Below are positions 35,140-47,400 of a stretch of 64,000 bases of DNA, piece by piece. A program made the translations under genes and the position numbers. The number at the start of each line of letters is the position of its first letter. Position 1 is the stretch's first letter. The stretch covers positions 124,001-188,000 of the forward strand of contig JPHH03000053.1 in NCBI GenBank assembly GCA_000750105.3, given 5' to 3'. The DNA is from Tolypocladium sp. Sup5 PDA-1. Taxonomy: Eukaryota; Ascomycota; Sordariomycetes; Hypocreales; Ophiocordycipitaceae. The notes beneath the pieces were generated by a model. The model was not told the origin of the DNA and did no database searches. It saw nothing but the letters and a program-made list of their open reading frames with translations.

Positions 35140-38100
35140 GGCTGAGGAGCAAAGCGGCCGGCTAGGCTAGAGTCAACGAATACCCAGAACGTAGATAGGA
35201 GTGGCAGGAGGCAACATTGAAAGCGCGAGGGGACTGCAGTACGAGTATGTGGCTACATACGAATGGCTGCCACGATGTTCAAGGCGTACAAAAGTACAAC
35301 CGTTGCGGCCTGCCCGATGCCGAATCGAATCTCAGGCACTAGCAGAAGTGCCAGCCAGGGGTAGGACCTGGGAAACGAAACAGCGTACATGTAACCAGGC
35401 GACGCCACCGATACATGCTTCCTCGGAGCTATTTGCACACAAGGCAGGTCGTATTAAGACTCCAGACTACTGCGTACCTGTATTTTATGCGTACAGTACA
35501 GACGTACCGTGCGACAGGGTTTGCCCCAAGGATCAAAAGTACAAGGATTAGCAGGATTCCCACTCAACAGACACATGTTCTCAACTGTTTAATTCACCCG
35601 AACGCTCCACCTCAGCTGCGGCTGATTCAGCTTACCTACATACATAGGAATGGAGCATCATCCTCAGTCCAATATCCGACGCTGCTTTTTGTCGTTGGGG
35701 GTGTGGATTCGCTTTGTAAGACACGGATATGTATGTCTCATGGCAGTTCTGATCATTTGACACAATTCCTGGGCAGCAGGCATCAGCCTTCGGTCCCGTG
35801 CTTATGCAGGGTAGAGCCGAGGCTGATGCGGGCAGCGCGGTCGATGAGATTGTTTGGCCGATGGTGGACGACTTCCGCAAGCCGCCCGAATCCTGCTGGA
35901 TCACCACATACGAGGCATGTAAGAGGCATGCAAATTCACAACCTCCCGTTGGCCCACGGCCACCTACCTGCTTGGTCTCGAAGGGTTCCGGCCCACGCTC
36001 GGCTGGGCCGTAACGTATGGCGCAAACAACGGCTGATGCTTAAGTGGTTGTGGCGCGATTTAGCGCCGACGGCTTCACTTTCCGACGCAGCCAAGACGCG
36101 GCAAAGCGGCAGCTTCGGGATGACTGCGGACCTGGACTCTCCATGTGAGCGGGCGCCGTGAATGCGCTGGGGCTGACCCTTGGAATATAACTTGGCGATG
36201 TAACGCCAGGGGGCGCTCAACGGGCAGAGTTTGCCCTGGGGTTGGAGAGAATACGGGCGCCTGCTTTTTCACGAGCTCGGTCTCGACTGGAAGCTGAACT
36301 CGCACGTCAGGACTGCGAATCGACGGGACGAGGGTAACCACGGGGTCCCCAGAGAGGAATATCGTTTACGTAAAGCCTGAATGCCACCCGAGATCACTGC
36401 CATGCTAGGGACCGTGAAGGGAAGGGAGATGCTCCTTCGACGTGTTCGGAGGAGCCGCCGTATCACCGCATGCTTGTACAGTCTCTGCTGCCAAGGGCAA
36501 TAATATGCACAACACAGTTCACAGCGACGTCAAACTGGAACCCCAGACGGCAAAACGGGCGGAAAACGGCTCTTCAAGAGTCTTGGAAACACGCACAGAC
36601 ACCCGAGATACCCGGGGTTGCACAAAGTAGGTCTTGGCCTTTGCCAGCACTGTCGGATCCGGCACGCAATGATTATTTAAGAGACAACTCGTTTGAGACT
36701 GTTCCAACCTGCAGGATCGAATGGCATCTGAGAAGCTTCGGGCCCCCACCTCGGAAATGAAGTCATAATAATAGCACGGCACGCTTAACCCAACCCTCCA
36801 CCCCGCACGGCAAGATCGTTGTCTGTGGGCGGGGGACAAAGGGGGAAAGGGGGGGGATGAAACAAATGACGACAACGCTGTCCCATATCCTCGTGAGTGG
36901 CGTCCCAACCATCCTTTTTCTTCACCCACCTCAGATGGCAGCTTGTCAGTCTACCGGCTCCACACGGACAACGGAATGCGGGCGACAGCCCTACATACAT
37001 CCCCCCCCTGCTGGTGCCGATTCCTCATTTCAGCTAGGCCCGTCCACTACGCATCTCGGAGCGGATGGTGCCGTGGAACTACCCCATCCGAGCCGGAGCC
37101 GACCCTTCAAGTCCGTTCAGGCACCAAGCTTTCGAGGACACCATCTCTATGGATGGATTCATGCTGGCTTGTCAGCCAAGGGCGGAAACACACTGCTGAT
37201 TGGCACCAAAGCTGCTCGGGAAATTATAAGTGTAAGACAGGAGAGAAATTAAGCATCACTAGTCAGTTGCTTGTTGTCCGGCAATGCGGCTTGTGACGGC
37301 CTGAATGGCCCCGGCGGTTAGATCGGCTTCGGCAGATGTGGGAAGGTCTCGGGGTTTACTTTCCGGACACTTCATCAGAAGACGTTGCCACCGCTCCCTT
37401 CGTCCTTCGATTATCCCTGTATGAAGGAGCCAGCCTCGCTTCTTGTGGCCTCGTCGTGGAATCTCCGTCGCCAATCGATGCCGCGCCGGCACTGCCGGCA
37501 CTGGTCCAGCCATATTCCTTTTGTGAAGGCACCGTGTTCTAGACGCTGCGTACATACATGGGAAGGCGTCGGCTGATCGCGTTAGCGAGGAGTTCCCTTG
37601 CCCCCCCTGACCGCTGTTGCATCATCGCTGTCAGCGTCTTATTCGGTAACTACACAACTGCTCGTTCCCGCCTTAGTGGTTGCGGGGTTAAGCATGAAGA
37701 TCCGAATCCAGATGGCCTTCAGCCGCATCGTGCCATATATACACATCCTACATACATCTGCTGCACAGTATCAAGACAGTGTCTCGAATCCTCGATGACA
37801 TGAGATTGCCTGCATATTGCATCAATAATCATTGGTAATTTGTCCAGGTTGGAAGCCTGGCACGCAAGACTTGCTTAATATTGCCACGAACCATTGAACT
37901 CGATGCGAAGACACCTTCCGGATTCGTTATTGCAGCTGTCATGCTCTGGTAGTCGGTACCCTTTGTAAGACCAGGGCAACTTTCGCTCCAACAGTTCCAT
38001 GGTAGAGTATAGGATCGAGGTAGTATCAGTGAGCTAAGTTCTGGACCTCTAGGAACGAGCTGATGGCGTGATTCCTTCAGCTGCAAATCGTGGCGCTGGC

Positions 38101-38465
38101 ACGGATGCCTGAAGTTGTGCAGGGTGCGGTAACATATGCAGTTCACACGTGCTCGTACGTAACATTCTGTCTCGTATGCCCTGTGTCCGATTCCATGGGC
38201 TAGGAGGACGCCGGGGGCATGTGTATTAACATAAGAAAACGTGTTGCTAATGTTGTTTCTTCCCTATGTCTTGTGTTTCCCAACATTGAAACCTTGACCT
38301 CTTGGCACCCAGCTGTCTTAGTAGTACCAAACGCCGCTCACATAGCCTCCTCCCGTTTTCAATTTACTTATCTGCATCTTCAGGTATGTCTTATCAAGAT
38401 ATCATGTCATTAGTGAACCAAGCTTCTAACATCAATCGGGCAGGACGAGCAAAACGCGGGACAAG
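35140..38465. promoter_or_regulatory. Long divergent intergenic region between ABC transporter and NRPS
   Basis: 3.3 kb with no convincing gene. It must contain the start regions of two divergent, probably co-functional genes. Frames of up to 248 codons at 35415-36161 are not protein-like. No binding site for a cluster regulator could be assigned by eye. Confidence 0.5.
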
Positions 38466-41400
38466 ATGAGATATCAGCATCCTCAAGCATCCAATGGCAC
38501 GTGGGGTGTCAACCACGAAGCGACAAAGACAGAAGAGGCAGACAAACACACTCTCGACGACATCTGGACCGTCAACTCGACGGTGCCAGAGCCTGTGGAA
38601 GCATGTGTGCACAGCCTAATCAAGCGAAGCGTCTGGCAGCACCCCTCTGCCACGGCCATCTGCTCTTGGGATGGCGACTTGACATACAAACAACTCGACC
38701 AGTTGTCAAGCAGACTGGCACATCGACTGGTTGACCTTGGCGTGAAGCCAGGGACCAAAGTGATTCTATGTTTCGAGAAGTCACTGATGGCGCCGGTCGC
38801 TATTATCGGTGTTATGAAGGCGGGCGGAGCATCTATTCCCTTGGATGTAACGCGGCCAAGCGACCAGCTCCTTCTCATGACGAGCCAGGTCTCAGCACCA
38901 ATCTTCCTCTCATCGCCAGTCAATGAGGAACTAGCACGGCAACTCGGGGCAGGCGAGGTCGTCATTGTGGACCGCGAGCTGCTCTCAAGCTCTACGACTG
39001 CCTCAAGGTCACAATACGAACTGCCAGTGGTTACTCCTGGCGACGCTGTCTGCGTGTCCTTTACCTCGGGCTGCACCACTGGCGTGCCCAAAGGAGCCGT
39101 CATCACGCATCGAAACTTTAGCAGCGCAATCACCTACCAACAAAATGCCCTCGGATTCACTAGCAACTCTCGAGTCTTCGACTATGCATCGTATGCCTCT
39201 CACGTCACTTGGTGCAATCTGCTTCACACGTTGACGTGCGGCGGCTGTCTGTGCATCCCTTCAGAAGCAGACCGGCGAGACAACATCGAAGGCTCCATAG
39301 CAGAGTTGCGAGCTAATTTCGCCCTTCTGACTCCAACTATTGCGCAAACGTTGGATTATTCCAAGTTCTCTGGTTTTTCTCAACTGAACTACGTTGGCGA
39401 GCCCACAACTCTACATCTACTGACAGTGGACGGGCTTGGAAAGGAGACAACTATTCTCCACACATACGGGTCATCAGAGATTGCTTCTCTTGCCCAAATT
39501 TCTTCACTTGCTCCACTTGAGACAATCAACGATAACGTAGCAAATGGGCTTGCGGCAAACGGAAAGCAATCGAACGGCCATACAGAGAATGGCAACGGAA
39601 CGAACGGCCACGGAACGAACGGCCACGGAGCCAATGGCCACGGAGCCAACGGCCACGGAGAGAATGGCCACGGAGGCAATGGTCATGCCGAGATCGGGAA
39701 CAAGGCAAATGGGCACAAGATACAAGACATTGCCGTCGAGCCCGGGCTTGGGATATGCGCCTGGGTGGTAGACATCGACAACCCGGACTCCTTGGCGTCG
39801 TTCGGGTCCGTTGGCGAGCTATGGCTCGAGGGACCGCTGGTCGGTCAAGGCTACCTCGACAACTCCGCTACAGCGGCATCCTTTGTGCAAGACCCGGCGT
39901 GGCTACTCTGTGGCTCTCCGAAGTGGCCCGGCCGTCGTGGACGGGTCTACCGTACCGAGGACCTGGTGCGGTATAGACAAGACGCAACGCTCGTCTATGT
40001 TGGACGCAAGGAGCAGGCCAAGATTCAAGGCCAGCATGTCGAGCTCGGTGATGTAGAGCATCATATTCGTCAGGCCGTCGTGTTGGTCGAAGACGGCATA
40101 GAAAACCTGCAGCTCATCGTAGACATCATCCAACCGCAAGGGGCCGATGATGCAACTCTCGTGGCTTTCGTGGCCTTTGACAGCACGGTTGACATGTCGG
40201 ATGAGGAGTACGGTAATGCTGCGCAGAAGATCACTGCTGGATTGGCAGAACGTCTGGCAAAGGTATTGCCAACCCATATGCTTCCATCGGCGTACATACC
40301 CATCCGGGCAGTCCCGATGACGGCTACTGGAAAGGCAGATCGGCATTGCCTCCGTACGATTGGATCCTTACTTACGGTTCAAGAAATTACGAGGCTCGCG
40401 GGTCGCGACCGACGCTCGCCCAAGTCAGACACAGAGCGGCTTATGCAGACCCTTTGGGCGCAAGTCCTCCACATCAGCCCGGATAGCATCACCATTGATG
40501 CTGATTTCTTCGGCATTGGCGGAGATGTATCTGCAGCTCTGCAACTTAGCAGAGTAGCGCACGATAAAGGTCTTTTCTTTACTGCTGGGGACGTCTTCCA
40601 ACACCCTGTCTTCCATGACCTCTCGGCCCTTGCCAGCTCGAGCTTGACCACGCCAACGGCCATTGTCCCCTTCTCCTTGTTGAATGCTCCCATTGATGAG
40701 GGGGAGGTGCGCACTCATGTTGCTCGTCTATGCCACGTCAAAGAGTCCCAGGTCGTTGACATCTTCCCCTGCACGCCGCTTCAGGAGGGTCTCCTGGCCC
40801 TTACGGCGAGGCGACCTGGCGACTACGTGGCAAAGAATGTCTTTGAGATCGGGGAAGGCATCGACATTCAGAAGCTGCGTCGTGCGTGGGACCAGGTTGT
40901 GGCGCTGAATCCCATCTTGCGGACGCGCATAGTCAGTCTCCCACGACACGGCATTGTGCAGGCTGTCTTGGAGGAGGGCGTACAGTGGACAACTAGCACC
41001 GACACCGACCATTACGAGCAGGAACGTGCCAGCAATGGGCAACTTATGAGCCTCGGTACACCCCTTACGAGATTTGCTATTCTTGACGCAGGAACAGGGG
41101 AATGTTGCCACTTGCTATGGGAGATACACCACGCTTTATACGATGGGTGGTCTCTGCCACTTCTTTTGAAGGAGGCCGAGCACGCCTACTACAACGAATC
41201 CAGCCAGCCTCTGCATTCCATGGCAGTGTTTGTCAAATACATCATGGAACGGGACGAAGCAACGACACGGGCGTTCTGGCAGGCCCAGTTTACGAATACG
41301 AGTGGCTCTCACTTCCCTTCGCCAAAAGCAGCATACCACCCCCGGCCAGACAACCAGATGAGCCTGATTGTCTCGGGCCTCGACTGGGGCCGCGGTGACT

Positions 41401-44400
41401 TCACAGCAGCGACAATCATCAGGGCCGCTTGGTCTGTCGTCATGGCACACAGCGCCAGCGCAAACGAGGCGCTCTTTGGAGTGACAGTCACGGGCCGACA
41501 GGCCCCGGTGGCTGGCATCGAGCATGTGGCTGGCCCAGCCATTGCCACGGTTCCTGTCCGAGTGAATGTAGACTGGGACGCCAGCGTCGCCAAGCTGCTA
41601 GATTCGGTGCAGAGCCAGGCCTCAGAGATGATTCCCTATGAGCAGACGGGGCTGCAACGAATCCGCCGGGTCAGTGAGGAGGCAGCCCAGGGGTGCAACT
41701 TCCAGACACTTCTGGTGGTTCAACCAGCCGACCAGGACGGGGATCTGCCTGGAAGGCCCTTCCTGAGCGAGTCTGGCGATGCTCACAGCGCGAACCAATG
41801 GCAGGACTTTAGCACGTACTCTATCGTGGTCGAGGGCCATCTCCAGCCGGATGGGATCCATTTACGCATCGGCTTCGACTCTACCATCATAGGACAAGAG
41901 CAGATGGAACAAATTTCCCAGAAGCTGGAGGATGTGCTACGGAAGCTATCCGACTCCAAACGTCGCAAAGGGAAGCTTGAGGCCGTGACCGGGCTGAGCC
42001 AGCACCACTTCGGCCTCGAAGATATCTGGAACTGGAACGCGGCGGTACCTGAGGCTACGGAGGCGTGCGCACACGAGTTGATCGCGCAACGCGTCTCTGA
42101 GCATCCGTTGGGCCCGGCCGTCTGCGCGTGGGACGGCGACTTGACTTATAGACAGCTCGATGACCTGTCCACGGCCTTGGCTCATCAACTTGCCGACAAA
42201 CGTGTCGCGGGGACCATCGTGCCTCTGTACTTTGAGAAGTCAATGTGGATGCCAGTCGCGGCGCTCGCTGTCATGAAGGCTGGCGGAGCGTCCGTGGCCA
42301 TAGATACCAAACAGCCCGAGGAGAGGTTGCGTGCCATCGCATCACAGGCCAACTCTCCAGTGGCCCTGTCGTCGGTGCAAAACGAGAGTTTAGCCCGCCG
42401 TCTCAGTGCCAAAGACATGGAGGTGGTGACTGTAGGGCCCAATCAAAGGAGCCCCGCCTCTGTTCACTCAAGTCTGCCCGTTGTCAACCCGTCCGATCTC
42501 CTTTACGTTGTCTTCACCTCCGGCAGTACTGGCACACCAAAAGGTGCAATGATCTCGCATAGGAACTTCTGCAGTGCCATTACCTATCAGCAGGAGGCTT
42601 TGGGTTTTTCCAATACTTCTCGAGTCTTTGATTTCTCATCCTACGCCTTTGACGCAGCTTGGTGCAACTTGTTGCACGCACTCACTATCGGCGGATGCCT
42701 CTGTATTCCGTCTGCAACCGAGCGCGAGAACGATCTAGCGGGTTGTCTGGAAAGATACAACGTCACGACTGTGGATTTGACACCTTCGGTTGCGCGCTTC
42801 CTCGGCCCTGGTGCACTCTCAAGACTATCCACCCTGATTTTGGGAGGCGAGGCGGTTCTACCCGGCGATGCTTTCTTGGCCGGCGACAAGACGCAGATTG
42901 TAAATGTCTATGGTCCTGCAGAGTGTACTCCGACTGCTACGTTTGCTGAGATTAAGGCGACCGATATTGGAATCGGCCGTGGCGCTGGTGCTTGCACATG
43001 GGTTGTCGACATCGAAAACTCAGACTTGTTGGCGTCAGCTGGGGCCATCGGCGAGCTTTGGCTTGAGGGACCTCTCGTCGGCCAAGGCTACCTCAACGAC
43101 CCTGAGAAAACCGCAAAGGCCTTCGTGCAAGACCCGGCCTGGCTGGTGCGTGGTACCCCTGAATGGCCCGGCCGCCAAGGACGGGTTTATCGGACCGGAG
43201 ACCTTGTGCGATATAACAAGGATGGAACCCTCGTCTTTGTTGGGCGCAAAGATACGCAGGTCAAGATTCGAGGCCAGCGCGTTGAGCTCGGAGAGGTCGA
43301 GCACCATGTACAACAGGCTCTGGAGGCGTCTGCGGGCAGCAATGTGACCAGCACGCAGGTCATCGCCGAGACCATTCAGCCAAAGGGAACCAATACGATA
43401 GTTCTCGTGACCTTCGTTACCCTCGAGCTTGTTGGAGACGCCAATCCGACGGAGGAATCACATACTACTGCTGTTAGACAGGCAACTGTCGGGTTGGCAG
43501 ATCGACTGGCAGACACCGTGCCGGTTTACATGGTCCCTGCAGCATATATCCCCATCCAAAAGGTCCCGATCACGACTACGGGCAAGACAGACCGTCGGCA
43601 GCTCCGCTCTGTTGGCGAGTCTGTGTGGTTGCAGTACCGCAATACCTCTGACAAAACTGAACCGGAGGAGTCGTTGACTGAGCTGGAAAAGATCCTCCAG
43701 CAAGTGTGGATGTCTGTCCTCAACTTGTCGGCCCAGGAGGCGTCTGTGAGCAAAGCATTCACCAGGCTAGGTGGTGACTCGATCACGGCCATGCAAGTAG
43801 TCTCTCAGTGCCGACTTCACAACATCGCCTTTACCGTCAGCGAGCTGCTTCAGGCGGGTACCATTCGGAAACTTGCTGCCCGCTGCCGCATCATTTCACG
43901 CCACGCGCACCCGGCAGCAGAGGAGCTTCAACAGGAAGATGAAGACACGAAGGAGGCATTCGACCTCTCGCCAATCCAGCAAATGTTCTTCGATGCCTAT
44001 CCTGATGGCCTCGACCACTTCAACCAGAGTTTTATCCTCGAGCTGAGCCAAACGGTACCAATTGCCACGCTCAGCGCTGCGATTCGAGCAATCGTCAGCC
44101 GTCACGCAATGCTACGAGCGCGTTTCCACAAGGACCCCAACAGGGGCTACTGGAAGCAAACTGTTGCCAGCGAAGAAGACGGGCAGTCCTTTGGATTTTC
44201 CGAGAACTTTGTGACGGACCGATCTGAGATTGCCGTATCTGGGCAATGGCGACAAGAGCACTTGGACATCCGACAGGGTCCAGTCTTTGCTTGTGACGTC
44301 TTCCAACTTCCGGGTGACGAGGGCCAGATCCTCGTGCTCTCGAGCCACCACTTGGTCATTGATCTCGTGTCGTGGCGCGTCGTGTGGAATGACATTGAAG

Positions 44401-47400
44401 AGTACGTCAAATTCGGCGAGCTGCGTTCGCAAAAGACGACGTCGTTCCGGACGTGGTGTAAGCGCCAGGTCAGGACAAGCCGGAACGCGTCGCCTCTCTC
44501 GGTGCTCCCGTTCCCGGTTCCAGAGCCACAGCTGAGCTTCTGGGGGATGCCGCTGAGCGAGAACACATTTGCCAACTGCGACGCCTACACCGAAGTCTTT
44601 GATCTCACCGTCAGCAATGCTTTGTTTGGAGACAGCAACGAGAGCCTGCGGACTGAGCCAATCGACATTCTAATTGGCGCCATGGCCTACTCGTTTCTCC
44701 AGACCTTCCCGGACCGCCCCGTGCCCGTTGTCTGGATTGAAGGCCACGGGAGGGCGCAGTCCGACGACCTGCCGCTGGATGTATCAGGAACTGTTGGCTG
44801 GTTTACCACTACGCATCCCGTCCCGGTCCCCATCACACTCCAGAGCTCTGTCGTTGACGCCATCCGACTTGCCAAAGACACGAGGCGAAAGGTGCCCGGA
44901 AAGGGACAGCCGTACTTTGCCTGCCGATATCACAGCGAATCTGGCCGCGAAGCATTCCAGGGCCATGACGTGGCCGAGCTGATGCTCAATTTCACGGGAA
45001 GATTCCAGCAGCTAGAAAGCGAAGAAGGCCTGTTCAAGCGGCCTGAGCACATGGGTGAAGGAGACAAGGACATCGTCGAGGTCTCGGAGTCTGCACGACG
45101 ATTCACCATGATCGAGATCAACGCCGATGTGGAGGAGGATATGCTCGCTGTCACGTTCCAATTCCACAAGCGCATGAAGCACCAAGATCGACTACGAGAG
45201 TGGACTGAGGCTTTCGCTCGAGCAGTGGAGTCCGTCACTCGGGACCTTTCGCAGGCACCTGTTGGCTTCACTCTGAGCGACCTGCCTCTGCTGCCCCTGT
45301 CATACAGCGGCTTGGACACGTTGTTGAGGGAGCAGCTTCCTGGCATGGGGATCAAGACGGATGATGTTGCTGACATATACCCCTGCTCGCCGCTGCAAGA
45401 GGGCATTTTACTGAGCTCTGAAAAGGGCGCGGCCTCTTATGCCACATATTCGGTCTGGCGATGCGTGCCTGGTGACGGGCCTGCCGCCGCCATCTCACCT
45501 TCTCGTCTGGAAGAGGCTTGGAAGGCGGTGGTTCGTCGGCATACAATCATGTCCACCGTTTTCACGCTGCATCCTGAGGGCAACGGCTACATCCAGATCG
45601 TCCTCCCGGGGTCCAGCATTCGCGTGACGCACATGACAACAGAACTGGGAAATCCATCCGCAGTCTTGAGCGTCCTGGAAAGACCAACATTCGCAGCCGA
45701 CGAGCCTGAACATGCCTTTACGATTTGCCAGTCACGGGCCGGCGAAGTTGCCTGTAGGCTAGATGTCAGCCATACGCTTATTGATGCGACGTCCATGGCC
45801 GTCCTGGTGGCAGACCTCCTCTCGGCATACGACGGCTGCGAGTTGGTCGCAGCTCCACCGTTTGGTGAGATGATTCGGTACATCAACAGCATACCTAGAG
45901 CTCAGAGAATTGCTTCATGGACAAAGCTGCTAGGTGGCGTGGAGCCATGCGAGTTTCCCGCGTCTCCTCCACCACCGGGCCAAACGGAAAGTGATGACCA
46001 TAGCGACGTCTCCATCCCGGCAAACTTGATCGCAGGCATCGCAGGCTTCTGCAAGAACCTGGGAATCACGCGGTCTGTCTTCATTCAGGTTGCCTGGGCC
46101 ATGGTTCTCTCACAGTTCACCGGTATGGACGACGTCTGTTTCGGGTATCTGGCTTCCGGGAGAGATTCCCCAGTGGATGGAGTCGACACCATGGTCGGTC
46201 CTCTGGCCAATTTGCTCATTGGCCGCGTCAACCTACAGGCGCCAGCGAGACAGGTGCTCGAGACGACGTCGCAGAAGTCGATAGAGCATCTCGGAATCCA
46301 GCATGCCTCCTTGGCAGAAATCCAGCATCAGCTCAGCCTCTCTGGGCGGCGACTGTTCAACACGGCCCTGTCGATCCGAGAAGCTTGGAGCCTCAAGGGT
46401 GACGAGAAGAGAAGCCTTGCACTAGAATCCCACAATGGCGAAGATCCTCACGAGGTATGTACAGAGGTGTTTAATGATTTATCGATACGACAAGGCTAAC
46501 ACAATCAGTATGACTTGGGCCTCAGCGCCAACATCAGTGGGGAGAACATGGACATTGTGGTGGAATTCCGGGAGCCATATGTCAGTCGCCAGGTAGCTCA
46601 AGAGGCATGTGCCGTCCTGACCAAGGCAATCACCTACCTCCTGGCGACCGATGCTGGGCCATGGACGGAGTACATCGCGGAGACGACACAGACAAACGGG
46701 TTTGGCTCTGAGAATGAGCTTGCCACAGAGTCGCTCTTTGGCGGGTTCTTCAAGTACATTGTCGGCGCAGACGAGACCTCGACCATGAACTTCTGGCGAA
46801 CCCAGTTCACTGGCATCCAGGGAGCCCACTTCCCCTCGCTAACGGCGGCCACAAACCATCCCCGACCTGATGGCGAAGTGCAGCTGAGTGTGCGAGGGCT
46901 GCACTGGGCTGATGGCGACTGCACGGCAGCAGCAATGGTCAGGGCCGCGTGGTCTATCGTTGCGGCCCGCAGCATTGGTTCCAACGAGGCGCTCTTCGGA
47001 GCTACTGTCAGGGATGGCCAGGCCGTCGTACCGATCCGGGTCGTCTTGGACTGGGAGGGCAGCACCAACAAGCTACTCCAGGAGGTTCAGCTCCAGGCCA
47101 CCGAGATGGCTCCGTTTGAGCAGACTGGCTTGCGACGGATCCGCCGTGTAAGTGGCGAGGCTGTCCTGGGCTGCGACTTCCAGACGCTGCTACACGTCGT
47201 CGCCCAACCGGGCAGCGAGGTCGGCGGCGACCAGTATGTCATTGTGGGCGAGAACGGGGAGGAGGAGCAGCAGAGCTTTGACACGTACGCCGTGGTGGTC
47301 GAGTGCCAGCTCCAGACCAACGGGGCCAACATGTGCTTCAAGTTTGACTCTCGCGTCGTTCCAGAGCTACACGTCGCACGCATCAGCCACCAGTTCGAGC

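Noticed and set aside
35415..36161. 248-codon plus-strand frame in the divergent intergenic region
   Set aside because: Unnatural composition, many Arg/Ser/His; no family features or splice partners.
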